Source: Elusimicrobiota bacterium (GTDB lineage Bacteria; Elusimicrobiota; Elusimicrobia; Elusimicrobiales; UBA9959). Taken from it: DNA of 64,000 bases. Below the pieces are notes generated by a model. The model saw nothing but the letters and a program-made list of their open reading frames with translations. It was not told where the DNA came from and did no database searches. Made by a program: the position numbers and the translations under genes. The stretch lies in NCBI GenBank assembly GCA_019135865.1, contig JAGVVD010000008.1:62001-126000 (forward strand). Reading direction: 5' to 3'. This document shows, piece after piece, positions 15,605-23,802 of this stretch (the first letter of the stretch is position 1; every line of letters begins with the position of its first letter).

Positions 15605-16615
15605 CTACTTGGATTTTTTTGGCTGTCGGAAGTCGGCCAGGGTTTTCTCTATCCGGTCCAGCATTTCCTGGGGATAGAGCTTGCCGGCGAGGGCGTTCCT
15701 GGCGGCCTTCCCGGCCTTTTCAAATTCTCCCACGATGCTTTTGCCCTCCGGGTCGGTGAACTTTATCCCGGCCTTTTTCAGCAGGGCCGCGGACTTGGCG
15801 TTATCGGACCTGCTTATCCTGGTGAGCTCCCTGAAATAACTGTCCCCGGCTTTCAGCAGCGCGGCCTGGTCCTCTTTCGACAGCGAGGCGAAGACCTTTT
15901 TGGAAAGCAGGACGGCGCCGGAGGCATTGGTCAGCGGCAGCGACAGCGCGTACTTCATCCTGGTGTGCCATTGCATGGCCAGCACGGCCAGGGGGGAGCC
16001 GTAGATGCCGTCTATCATGCCGGTCTGCAGCGAGGTCATCACGTCGGTGATGGAGAGCGGGATGGGCTTGATCCCGAGCGCGGTGAAAGCGGCTTCGGCC
16101 GTAGGGTCGCCTTCCCACATCCACATCTTCACCGCCTTCAGGTCCTCCGGCTTTTTCACCGGGGAATTGGAGAGTATTATAACGTCGCCGACCTCGGCCC
16201 AGCCCAGAAGGACATAGCCGGCTTCGTCGAACATCCCGCGGAACTCGGCGTCCAGCGCGCCGTAGACATAGTCTATCTCGGGCGCGTTCTTGAACAGGAA
16301 GGGCGTGTCCAGTATGCGCGCGGCGGGGGCTATCTCCCCGATGCCGACGCCGGTGAAGCCGCCGGCGTGCAGCTGGCCGATGCGGATCTTGCGCACCACG
16401 TCCTTCTCGTCGCCCTGTACGCCGCCCGGGTACATGCGGAACTTTACGCGGCCGGCGGTCTTTTCGGAGACCTCGCCGGCGAACTTCTTCATCACGTTCA
16501 TCCAGGCCGAGCCTTCCGGGGCCAGCGTGGCGAACTTGATCACCGTCTGCGCGCCGGCCGGGGCGGCCAGCAGCAGCGCGGCGCAGACCGCGGGCAGTAT
16601 CCTAGAAAAGTTCAT
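15605..16615 (-). CDS. dctP: TRAP transporter substrate-binding protein (DctP family)
   Basis: Periplasmic binding protein, 336 residues, with a Sec signal peptide (cleavage near PAGAQT at about residue 22). DctP features are IKFATLAPEGSAWMNVMKKFAGEV, RIGQLHAGGFTGVG and VKMWMWEGDPTAEAAFTALGIKPIPLS, then TDVMTSLQTGMIDGIYGSP. The conserved Arg of canonical DctP that contacts carboxylates lies in KMWMWEGDP-type context, where LRxxxxxP is usual, so a non-canonical ligand is plausible. SD GGAGG is 6 bases before the ATG. It overlaps the end of tatT by 14 bases. Confidence 0.92.
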   Translation of the reverse strand: MNFSRILPAVCAALLLAAPAGAQTVIKFATLAPEGSAWMNVMKKFAGEVSEKTAGRVKFRMYPGGVQGDEKDVVRKIRIGQLHAGGFTGVGIGEIAPAARILDTPFLFKNAPEIDYVYGALDAEFRGMFDEAGYVLLGWAEVGDVIILSNSPVKKPEDLKAVKMWMWEGDPTAEAAFTALGIKPIPLSITDVMTSLQTGMIDGIYGSPLAVLAMQWHTRMKYALSLPLTNASGAVLLSKKVFASLSKEDQAALLKAGDSYFRELTRISRSDNAKSAALLKKAGIKFTDPEGKSIVGEFEKAGKAARNALAGKLYPQEMLDRIEKTLADFRQPKKSK

Positions 16616-17408
16616 CTTTTTCCTCCAGCAGGGCTTTGGCCTTTATCCTGGCGACCTCGTTGGCGAGCCGCGTCTCGTCGTCCTTGAGCTCGGCGGACAG
16701 CACGGCCTCAAGCGTCGCGGTGAAAAATTCCTCGTCGAGAGCGGCCGGAGCGTACATCCGGGCGGCCATGTAACGGTTGAGCAGGAAATCCGCGCCGGCG
16801 CCCGAGGCCGCGGCGTCGAAATAGGACCGGGCCTTGTCCGGGTCGCCGCCCAGCATCCGCGGGCGTATGGAATAATAGGCGCCCATGATGCTGTGCGCGC
16901 CGTTATAGTAGTAGGAAGGGGCCAGTTCCAGCAGCCGCAGCGCCGCGGGTTCTATCGACGGTATCTCGGCTATGGCCTCGGGCTTGTCGCGGTTTATGTT
17001 GATATAGGAGGCCTTGCAGAAGGTATGCCAGAACAGGGCCGGCACGTCTTTCTTGCGCGCGTCGGCCGGGCCGCGGCCGTCCAGCGCTCTTTCCGCGTAA
17101 GCCTGTCCTTTCAGGTAGAAGCCGGAGGCGCGTTCCGGCTCGCCGTCCTCGAGGAACATGAAGGCGTAGCCGCAGAAGCCCTGGGCCGCGTTGACCAGCA
17201 GGCCCTTGTTCTTCGGGTCGTTGGCGATGAGTATCTCCATCAGTTGCAGATTGCCGGGGAGGGCCTGGCGGGCGTACTGCGGGTCGGACTGGGAGAAGAC
17301 CGACGAGATGCCCTCGTCTATGACGCCGCCGGTCACGCGGGCGGCGGTGCGGTTGAGCGAACAGCCCGTCAGCAGGGGGAAGGCGGCGGCCAGCATCAGT
17401 TTTTTCAC
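16602..17408 (-). CDS. tatT: TRAP-associated TPR lipoprotein (TatT family)
   Basis: A 268-residue lipoprotein: start MKKLMLAAAFPLLTGCSLN with a lipobox ending at Cys16. It has helical TPR-like repeats and the sequence LLVNAAQGFCGYAFMFLEDGEPERASGFYLKGQAYA, which resembles the TatT proteins first described in Treponema pallidum (Tp0956). TatT associates with the periplasmic TRAP protein (TatP) and is thought to help deliver hydrophobic ligands. The position directly before dctP supports this. It begins with GTG in a GTGA overlap with the malQ stop. Confidence 0.85.
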   Translation of the reverse strand: MKKLMLAAAFPLLTGCSLNRTAARVTGGVIDEGISSVFSQSDPQYARQALPGNLQLMEILIANDPKNKGLLVNAAQGFCGYAFMFLEDGEPERASGFYLKGQAYAERALDGRGPADARKKDVPALFWHTFCKASYININRDKPEAIAEIPSIEPAALRLLELAPSYYYNGAHSIMGAYYSIRPRMLGGDPDKARSYFDAAASGAGADFLLNRYMAARMYAPAALDEEFFTATLEAVLSAELKDDETRLANEVARIKAKALLEEKDELF

Positions 17409-18958
17409 CGGGCCTCCCTTATCCAGCGGGCCAGCTTTTCCAGCACGGCGGCGTGCTTCTGGACGAATTTCTCCAGCGGCACGGGTGAGCGGAAAGACCA
17501 GTTATGCGGCCCCAGCGTATTGGGCGTGTTTATCCGGTCCTTCGTCCCGAAAATATCCGGGAAGGTCAGCAGCACCACCCGGGAGCCGGAGTTTATGACC
17601 TTCTCGGTTATCCTGTCGAGGGCCTTCGCGAAGGCCGGCGGGCGGCTTTCGCCGGCGACCATCTCCCAGAACTTCTTCTTCTCGGCGTAGGCGACGCTCG
17701 TCCACCACTCGGCCAGCGTCTCCGTGTCGTGGGTGGAGGTGGTGGCCAGCGAGACGTGCGGGTATCCGTCCGGGTCGATATAGGTCCCGTCCTCTTTCGT
17801 CTCCCAGCGCATGACCTTATAGCCGGGTACGCCCTGTTCGGCCAGCACCTTGCGCACGAAGGGGGGGATGAGGCCGAGGTCCTCGCCGATCGGCAGCATC
17901 GGCGACGAGGCGACCAGGGCCCTGAGGAAGCGGCGGCCCCTGTCCTCCTGGTTCTCCTCGCCCTCCACATCGAAATGGGGCTTGAGCTTCTTGTCCTCGG
18001 GCACTATCCAGGTGCGGAAGAAGCCGACCATGTGGTCTATGCGGTAGATATCGTAGAGGTCCTCGGAGCTCTTGAGCTTGAGGCGCCACCACTCGAAATT
18101 GTTCTTCTCCGTCTCCTCCCAGCGATAGGCCGGCAGGCCCCATTTTTGGCCTTCGGGCGTGAAGGCGTCGGGCGGGGCGCCTATCGAGTTGGCGATGTCG
18201 AACTCGTTCTGGCGCGACCAGACGTCGGCGGCCTCCTGGTTGACCATGAAGGGCAGGTCGCCGAAAAGCTTTATGCCCAGCTCGCCCGCGCGCCAGCGCA
18301 TCGGCGCCCACTGGCGGCGGATGAGCCACTGCAGGTACTTGAAATAATTTATTTCGAGCGCGTTCTCCGCGCGCGCTTTGTCCAGCGCCTCGGTGCGCCT
18401 CTCGCCCAGCGCCTGGTCCCAGTGCGTCCAGGAGATCCAGCGGTTGACGTCCTTGAGCCGTCTGAACAGGGCGTAGTCCTCCAGCCAGTAGGCGTTCCTC
18501 TCGCAGAAGCCGGCGAAGTCGCGGCCCTCTTTCGTGCCTTTCTTTATGTGGTTGCGGTCGAAGGCGGAGTAGATCTTCCAGAGCGCCTCGTGCTTGAGGC
18601 CGCGTATGTCGTCGTAAAGGATGGCCTTCGCGGAGCGTACATGATGCAGACGGTCCTTGAAGTCCTTCGAAGCCAGGAACTCCAGCGCTTCCGGGGCTTC
18701 TTTAAGCTCTTCCACGGCCTCCGGGTCGATATAGACCGGGTCTATGGCGAAGGCGCTCAGCGCCGTGTAGGGACAGTTGACGCCGGGCGGCATCTCGTTT
18801 ATCGGGAGTATCTGGAGGATGTCGAGCTCGGCGGCTTTGAGCACTTCCAGCCAGCCGTGCATCGAGGTGATATCGCCTATCCCCCAGTCGCGCTCCGAGC
18901 GCATCGAGAAGATGGGCAGCAGTATGCCGACATGTTTGCGTTTGAGTATCTTGTGCAT
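17405..18958 (-). CDS. malQ: 4-alpha-glucanotransferase (amylomaltase)
   Basis: GH77 enzyme of 517 residues that transfers alpha-1,4-glucan segments in maltodextrin and glycogen metabolism. Conserved segments are GDLPFMVNQEAADVWSRQ, GQKWGLPAYRW, DIYRIDHMVGFFRTW (nucleophile Asp), LPIGEDLGLIPPFV (acid/base Glu) and ATTSTHDTETLAEWW (transition-state Asp). It lies 34 bases after ridA and overlaps tatT by 4 bases. Being in a TRAP operon is unusual; glgC and a GH57 protein elsewhere in the window fit a glycogen pathway. Confidence 0.96.
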   Translation of the reverse strand: MHKILKRKHVGILLPIFSMRSERDWGIGDITSMHGWLEVLKAAELDILQILPINEMPPGVNCPYTALSAFAIDPVYIDPEAVEELKEAPEALEFLASKDFKDRLHHVRSAKAILYDDIRGLKHEALWKIYSAFDRNHIKKGTKEGRDFAGFCERNAYWLEDYALFRRLKDVNRWISWTHWDQALGERRTEALDKARAENALEINYFKYLQWLIRRQWAPMRWRAGELGIKLFGDLPFMVNQEAADVWSRQNEFDIANSIGAPPDAFTPEGQKWGLPAYRWEETEKNNFEWWRLKLKSSEDLYDIYRIDHMVGFFRTWIVPEDKKLKPHFDVEGEENQEDRGRRFLRALVASSPMLPIGEDLGLIPPFVRKVLAEQGVPGYKVMRWETKEDGTYIDPDGYPHVSLATTSTHDTETLAEWWTSVAYAEKKKFWEMVAGESRPPAFAKALDRITEKVINSGSRVVLLTFPDIFGTKDRINTPNTLGPHNWSFRSPVPLEKFVQKHAAVLEKLARWIREAR

Positions 18959-18992
18959 TTTAAGCCCTGCGTTCCGGTCCTTTTCGCTCGTG

Positions 18993-19370
18993 CTATTTTT
19001 CGGCTATAGCTTCTATCTCCACCAGCGCGCCCTTGGGCAGCGCCTTGACCTCGACGGTGGCCCGGGCCGGGGGCTGCTTCTGGAAGAACCTGGCGTACAC
19101 TTCGTTCATGGCCTGGAACTGGCCGAGGTCGGTCATGTATACCGTGGTCTTGACGACATTGTCCAGCGGCAGGCCCTTGGCGGCCATGATGCCCAGGATG
19201 TTCTTGAGCACCGCCTCGGTCTGGGCCTTCACGTCCGGAGGGGCCATCTGGCCGGTACCGGCGTCCACCGGCAGCTGGCCGGATATGAAGATGAGGTTCC
19301 CGGCTTCCACGGCCTGGGAATACGGTCCTATGGCGGCCGGCGCCTTGTCGGTGACGATGATCTCTTTCAT
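18993..19370 (-). CDS. ridA: RidA family reactive intermediate deaminase
   Basis: YjgF/YER057c/UK114 family, 125 residues. It has the full signature: KAPAAIGPYSQAVEAGNLIFISGQLPVD, NVVKTTVYMTDL and PPARATVEVKALPKGALVEIEAIA with the catalytic Arg (ARATV) and Glu. RidA hydrolyses enamine/imine intermediates released by PLP enzymes. SD GGAGG lies 4-8 bases before the ATG. It sits 13 bases downstream of the DUF6485 gene. Confidence 0.96.
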   Translation of the reverse strand: MKEIIVTDKAPAAIGPYSQAVEAGNLIFISGQLPVDAGTGQMAPPDVKAQTEAVLKNILGIMAAKGLPLDNVVKTTVYMTDLGQFQAMNEVYARFFQKQPPARATVEVKALPKGALVEIEAIAEK

Positions 19371-19383
19371 TTCTCCCTCCTGG

Positions 19384-19578
19384 TCAGCCTTTTTTGTCCC
19401 GTATGAAAGCCGCTATGGAGCGGTCATAGGTCCTTTCGCCGGCGGCGGTGAAGAAGCAGCCCGGCAATTCGCCCGCGGCGCGGTGATACGCCACGCATTC
19501 GCAACAGAGCCCTTTGCGCGGGCAGGGGTCGTAAGTGCAGGAACAGGCTGCCGAATTCTTGTCCTTCTGGCACTCCAT
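19384..19578 (-). CDS. DUF6485-like small cysteine-rich protein
   Basis: A 64-residue protein with eight Cys: [20 protein letters not shown], then [21 protein letters not shown]. The pattern CxCTYxxCxRKGxCCxCVxYHxxxxELPGCFF is characteristic of a small conserved bacterial family annotated as DUF6485. A metal-binding knuckle is likely. A strong SD (GGACGGAGG) precedes the ATG. It is the first gene of the operon that leads into ridA-malQ-TRAP-CDF. Confidence 0.8.
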   Translation of the reverse strand: MECQKDKNSAACSCTYDPCPRKGLCCECVAYHRAAGELPGCFFTAAGERTYDRSIAAFIRDKKG

Positions 19579-19633
19579 GGCGTCCTCCGTCCCCAGTTGT
19601 CCCTTATCTTAAGGATATATATTACAAAAAGAG

Positions 19634-19645
19634 GGGGACGTTGTT
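19634..19645 (+). repeat. Second copy of the GGGGACGTTGTT core
   Basis: This 12-base sequence matches the outer end of the inverted arms at 12666/12770. It lies in the divergent gap between the DUF6485 gene and the Mur ligase gene. I see no inverted partner nearby, so it would be a half element or a relic; chance is not excluded. Confidence 0.4.
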
Positions 19646-19690
19646 TAGGCCGCTTGCCCGCGGACGGGTTATTGTGTTTAATTGACTGCC

Positions 19691-21058
19691 ATGGAGAAAG
19701 GTGTTTTCCATTTCACCGGCGTAGGCGGCTTCGGCATGAGCGCGCTGGCGCAGACGCGGGCCATGGCCGGCCTTCCGGCTACCGGCTCCGACAGGGACTT
19801 CGACGCAGGGCGGAACCGGGAGACCAGGGCGGCCCTGGAGAAGCTGGGGATAAGGATATTCCCGCAGGACGGCTCCGGCGTGAAGGGCGCGGCGAAGGTA
19901 GTGGCTTCCACCGCCGTCGAGAGCTCTACCCCGGACCTGGCCCGGGCGGCGGAACTGGGCGTGCCGGTCATCCACCGCTCCGAGCTGCTGGCGGAGCATG
20001 TCAATTCCTCGCGCGCGGTCGCGGTGGCCGGGACCAGCGGCAAGTCCACCGTCGCGGCGATGATCTTCGAGATACTGACCCATGCCGGGCTCTCGCCGTC
20101 GATAATAACAGGCGGGGCCCTGCTCTCGCTCAAGGAGAAAGGGCTGCTGGGCAACGCTTTCGCCGGTCCCTCCGGCCCGCTGGTGATAGAGGCCGACGAG
20201 TCCGACGGCACCGTCGCGCGCTACAGGCCGGCGCTCGGCGTCCTGCTCAACATAACACGCGACCACAAGGAAGTGGCGGAACTGCGCGGTATATTCTCCG
20301 CCTTCGCCGCCAATTGCGGAGAGTTCCTGGCCTGCGCCGACGACCCCGAGGCGGCGGCCATAAGGCCGGCTGCCGGCTTTTTCGGCAGATCGGCGGGGGA
20401 TCCCGTCTTTTCGGACCCGGTACCGGGCCTCTTCGAGTCCCGCTTCCGCCTGGGCGGCGTGGAATTCTCCGTGCCGGCGCCCGGCGATTATAATATCGAC
20501 AATGCCGTGGCCGCGGCCGCCGCCTGCTCAAGGCTGGGAGTGGACCTGAAGACCTGCGCCTCGGCGCTGGCCCGGTTCAAAGGCGTGGCGCGCCGTTTCA
20601 ATGTCATGGGCCGCGCCGGCGGCGTGACCGTAATAGACGATTTCGCCCATAATCCCGCCAAGATCGCCGCCGTGCTCTCTGCGCTCCGGCTGAGGAAGGG
20701 GGGGCGCGTCCTGGCCCTCTTCCAGCCCCACGGCTTCACCCCGGCGCGCCTGATGCGCCGCGAACTCCCCGGCGTCCTTTCCGCCTCTCTGTCGCCGGGC
20801 GACGAGATCTTTTTCCCGGACATATACTACGCCGGGGGGACGGTCGCCAGGGATATTTCGTCGGCCGACCTGGCCGCCGACGCGGCGGCCGCCGGCCTGA
20901 AAGCCCGCCATCTGCCGGACCGCGGGCGCATCGCGGCGGAAGTCGCCGCGGCCGCCCGCCCGGGCGATATCGTCATCGTGATGGGCGCGCGCGACCCGGG
21001 ACTGCCGGCCCTGGCGCGCGACATACTGGCCGAAGTTTCGGGCCGGGCGGGGGGCTGA
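19691..21058 (+). CDS. MurC-like Mur ligase (UDP-N-acetylmuramate--amino acid ligase family)
   Basis: Three-domain ATP-dependent Mur ligase, 455 residues. The Rossmann start FHFTGVGGFGMSALAQ is MurC-like, the ATP loop is AGTSGKSTVAA, the carbamate/Mg segment EADESDGT and the adenine region NITRDHKE. The C-terminal domain has VTVIDDFAHNPAKI and ALFQPHGFTPARLM. Standard MurC has GTHGKTT and DDYGHHPTE, so this is a divergent member. It is not in a division/cell-wall cluster, so it may be a second MurC, a recycling ligase, or the only MurC relocated. The ATG at 19691 is preferred; a TTG lies 9 bases upstream. Confidence 0.75.
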   Translation: MEKGVFHFTGVGGFGMSALAQTRAMAGLPATGSDRDFDAGRNRETRAALEKLGIRIFPQDGSGVKGAAKVVASTAVESSTPDLARAAELGVPVIHRSELLAEHVNSSRAVAVAGTSGKSTVAAMIFEILTHAGLSPSIITGGALLSLKEKGLLGNAFAGPSGPLVIEADESDGTVARYRPALGVLLNITRDHKEVAELRGIFSAFAANCGEFLACADDPEAAAIRPAAGFFGRSAGDPVFSDPVPGLFESRFRLGGVEFSVPAPGDYNIDNAVAAAAACSRLGVDLKTCASALARFKGVARRFNVMGRAGGVTVIDDFAHNPAKIAAVLSALRLRKGGRVLALFQPHGFTPARLMRRELPGVLSASLSPGDEIFFPDIYYAGGTVARDISSADLAADAAAAGLKARHLPDRGRIAAEVAAAARPGDIVIVMGARDPGLPALARDILAEVSGRAGG

Positions 21059-21156
21059 AATGCTCACGGAGAGGGAATTCCCGCGCTGCGCCCGCCAGAT
21101 AGTGCCGCCCTGCGCCGGCTGTCCGACCGCCCGGTCTGCGGCGTCGGGGCAAATGG

Positions 21157-21162
21157 TAAAAT
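21157..21162 (+). promoter_or_regulatory. Putative -10 element for the flavodiiron protein gene
   Basis: TAAAAT in the context GGTAAAATATAG lies 76 bases before the ATG, in an AT-richer dip of the 179-base gap after the Mur ligase gene. The -35 position (about 21134) is poor. SD AAGGAG lies 5 bases before the start codon of the gene. Confidence 0.4.
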
Positions 21163-21237
21163 ATAGGGAAGAATTACCGGAAGGGGATATACTTCACATT
21201 TTCCCGCCGGTCTCGGGCGGATGACAAGGAGACACCT

Positions 21238-22416
21238 ATGAAGCCTTTTAAGCTCACCGACAACGTGGAATACATGTGCGTCAATCATTTCAACCGCAGG
21301 TTCTTCGACGCCCTCATCCCGCTGCCGCAGGGCACCAGTTACAATTCCTATCTCGTGCGCGGCGCGGAAAAGACCGCCGTCATAGACGCGGCCGACCCGG
21401 AGAAGATGGGCGTACTGCTGGACTATCTTAAAGAGGAAAAGAAAATAGACTATATCATAGCCCAGCACGCCGAGCAGGACCACAGCGGCGGCATAACCGC
21501 CCTGCTCCGGAAATACCCGGACGCCATGGTGGTGACCAACCCGAAATGCAAAGAACTGCTGATGACGCATCTGCATGTGCCGGCCGAAAAGTTCATAGAG
21601 GTGAAGGACGGGGAGGAGCTGGACCTGGGCGGCGGCCGGAAGCTCAAGTTCATCTATACGCCCTGGGTGCATTGGCCGGAGACCATGTGCACCTGGCTGG
21701 AGTCGGACGGCGTGCTGTTCACCTGCGATCTCTTCGGCTCGCACCTGGCGACCGCCAACCCGTTCTCCGACCCGGAGGACGTCTATGAGCCGATGAAGCG
21801 CTATTACGCCGAGATCATGATGCCCTTCCGCCAGCAGGTGAAGGCGGACCTGGAGAAGATAGCCGGCCTGCCGGCCGGCTTCATCTGCCCCAGCCACGGG
21901 CCGGTGCACAAGGGACAGATGCCCGGCAAGGTCAGGGAGTATTACACGGACTGGGCCGTTTCGGCTCCCAGGAACAAGGTCGTGCTGGCCTATATCTCCA
22001 TGCACGGCAGCACCCTGGTCCTGGTCAACAGGCTTTACAGCCGCCTGCAGGAACTGGGCGTGCACGTGGAGAAGCTCAACCTGGAGGATGCGGACACCGG
22101 GCGGCTCGCCATGTCGCTGGTCGACGCCGCCACCATAGTGGTGGGTACGCCGATGGTCCTGGCCGGCGCCCATCCCAAGGCGATATACGCGGCCTACCTC
22201 GTCAACGCTCTCAGGCCCAAGGCCAAGTGGATAGGCGTGCTGGGTTCTTTCGGCTGGGGGGGCAAACTGGTGGAGTCGCTGGCCGCGGCTCTCGGCCCGT
22301 TCAAGGCCGAGGTGCTGCCGCCGGTGCTGGTCAAAGGGCTGCCGCTGGAGGACGACCTGAAAAAGGTCGACGCCCTGGCGGAAGAAATAGCCAAAAAGCA
22401 CGCCTTGCCGGCCTGA
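21238..22416 (+). CDS. Flavodiiron protein (FprA/rubredoxin:oxygen oxidoreductase-type)
   Basis: A-type flavoprotein of 392 residues that reduces O2 to water and/or NO to N2O. The N-terminal metallo-beta-lactamase-like domain carries the diiron ligands: QHAEQDHSGG (HxExDH), WVHWPETM, FTCDLFGSH (bridging Asp) and PSHGPV. The C-terminal flavodoxin domain has the FMN loop YISMHGSTLVLV (S/T-rich P-loop), VVGTPMVLAGAHP and LGSFGWGGK. No rubredoxin or reductase is fused, so an electron donor must be encoded elsewhere. This suggests an anaerobe or microaerophile that detoxifies O2 or NO. Confidence 0.95.
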   Translation: MKPFKLTDNVEYMCVNHFNRRFFDALIPLPQGTSYNSYLVRGAEKTAVIDAADPEKMGVLLDYLKEEKKIDYIIAQHAEQDHSGGITALLRKYPDAMVVTNPKCKELLMTHLHVPAEKFIEVKDGEELDLGGGRKLKFIYTPWVHWPETMCTWLESDGVLFTCDLFGSHLATANPFSDPEDVYEPMKRYYAEIMMPFRQQVKADLEKIAGLPAGFICPSHGPVHKGQMPGKVREYYTDWAVSAPRNKVVLAYISMHGSTLVLVNRLYSRLQELGVHVEKLNLEDADTGRLAMSLVDAATIVVGTPMVLAGAHPKAIYAAYLVNALRPKAKWIGVLGSFGWGGKLVESLAAALGPFKAEVLPPVLVKGLPLEDDLKKVDALAEEIAKKHALPA

Positions 22417-22424
22417 CCGGGCCC

Positions 22425-22453
22425 TTGAAAAAGGCGCGGCTCTCTGCTAGACT
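22425..22453 (+). promoter_or_regulatory. Sigma-70-type promoter before the low-complexity gene cluster
   Basis: TTGAAA (22425-22430), a 17-base spacer and TAGACT (22448-22453) stand 67 bases before the ATG at 22520. The -35 matches the consensus in five of six positions. It starts right after the flavodiiron gene stop. Confidence 0.6.
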
Positions 22454-22519
22454 TTTGATGGCAGCTTTCCGCGCACCGGTCGGTTGTTGCGGGAGGCGGG
22501 TTTTGTTTGGGGATATTCT

Positions 22520-23674
22520 ATGGCTGACTCGGCCGACAGGGGCAAAAGATCCCTGATAGTGATGGTGCTGGCCTTCCTGATAACGGGCGGCGGCGTTTTC
22601 GTTTTCCTTATTTTCCAGAGCCTGGAAGATATGCAGGACGTCAAGTTCCGCAGTTTCGGCTCGGGCATGACCGGCCGCGTCACGCTGCCAATACTTAAAT
22701 ATTTTAATTTCGTAGATAAAGAGACTCCTGAAGGAGCGGCCAGGGCCGAGTTGGCCCTCAAGCTCGAAGAGGTGCTTAAAGCCGAGCATGACGATACGCC
22801 GGTCGCGGACGGCGCGGGCAAGGCCTCGGCCGCCGTTTCAAACCCTCCCCGCAGGGACTCTTTCGGGCAGCGACCTTCCGGCAGGATCAGGTCCTCCCTG
22901 TCCGGGGTCGGTGCTCTCGGCGGCTCGGGGGGCAGCAAGTCGTTCTCTTCTTTTTCCGGCGCCGGCGGATCCGGGGGCCTGAAGCTTTCCGGAAAAGCCG
23001 GCTCCGGCGGGCTTTCCTCCAAGTCCGGCAAGACCATAGACGCTCTGGCGTCAGCAGGCAGGCATCTCACGTCCGCTGCGAATACCGGTTCAGCTCGTAA
23101 CGCCAAGTCTAGGTGGGACCAGGCTTTCGGTCTGAAACATGCGGGGGAGGGAGGCACGGGACAGGTCTCCTCCTACAACAAGGCCGCTGTGGAACTGGAC
23201 GAGATAGAGACCGGCGAGGTTGGCAGCCTCAAGCTGGGAAACCCTACGACCTTGGACGTCCCCGAAGTGGGCAAGCCCAAGGCCGTGGAGACGCCGGAGA
23301 GCGTCGCGGACAAGGCCAAGGAGGCCATGAAGAAAAATATGGCCGACCAGATAGCGAAGTCCTTGCTGAGCGGCCTGGGGGGCGGGGGCGAGTCTAACAA
23401 GCCCTCGCAGAACCCCCAGCAGCCTAAGGAAATGCCCGACGATATGCATGGATGGATAGACAATCAGCTGGCATTGGGCGCGGGGGACTTGGAGGGATAC
23501 GCGGACACGGATTACGATTACAAACAGATCACCTGTTCCGTGAACTGCCCGCCCGGTCTTGACGGTAAGCCGGTCTGGCAGGTCTCTTTCAACGGCCAGG
23601 GGGATAATTCGGGGCTTCTTAACAACTGTCTTGTCTACCCTTCTGGCGGCAGTTATACCTCATCCTGTTTCTAG
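22520..23674 (+). CDS. Unknown membrane-anchored Gly/Ser-rich protein (cluster gene 1)
   Basis: No family recognised. The 384-residue protein has a short basic N-terminus and one transmembrane helix at residues 11-32. An acidic/helical stretch (65-92) follows, then a Gly/Ser-rich low-complexity region (105-170), WDQAFG (199-204), DEIETGE (227-233) and VPEV (247-250). A final soluble part has four Cys (339, 343, 370, 383), possibly disulfide-bonded outside the cytoplasm. The QAFG, EIETGE and VPEV motifs recur in the same order in the next genes. The ATG at 22520 is chosen because a GGGGATATT stretch precedes it and the next residues form the basic-plus-TM start shared by the cluster. Confidence 0.75.
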   Translation: MADSADRGKRSLIVMVLAFLITGGGVFVFLIFQSLEDMQDVKFRSFGSGMTGRVTLPILKYFNFVDKETPEGAARAELALKLEEVLKAEHDDTPVADGAGKASAAVSNPPRRDSFGQRPSGRIRSSLSGVGALGGSGGSKSFSSFSGAGGSGGLKLSGKAGSGGLSSKSGKTIDALASAGRHLTSAANTGSARNAKSRWDQAFGLKHAGEGGTGQVSSYNKAAVELDEIETGEVGSLKLGNPTTLDVPEVGKPKAVETPESVADKAKEAMKKNMADQIAKSLLSGLGGGGESNKPSQNPQQPKEMPDDMHGWIDNQLALGAGDLEGYADTDYDYKQITCSVNCPPGLDGKPVWQVSFNGQGDNSGLLNNCLVYPSGGSYTSSCF

Positions 23675-23681
23675 CCTCCCC

Positions 23682-23710
23682 TTGACAAGTCAACTTTTGC
23701 CTGCTATAAC
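23682..23710 (+). promoter_or_regulatory. Near-consensus sigma-70-type promoter inside the cluster
   Basis: A perfect -35 TTGACA (23682-23687), a 17-base spacer and TATAAC (23705-23710, five of six). It starts 8 bases after the stop of cluster gene 1 and would give a leader of about 85 bases to the ATG at 23803. This is the best promoter match in the window. Confidence 0.75.
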
Positions 23711-23802
23711 ATAGAGGAAATAGGACTTTGCCCTGAACATCGCGGAAGGTGTGTCAAGGGAAAGTTTATGTTGTTTTGATTGTCCGGGGAAAGCGGGGCC
23801 TT

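Noticed and set aside
21061-21225. 54-codon ORF with a CxxC-like pair after the Mur ligase stop
   Set aside because: It runs through the likely promoter of the flavodiiron gene, shows no recognisable family and has only a weak ribosome site; possible but not supportable.
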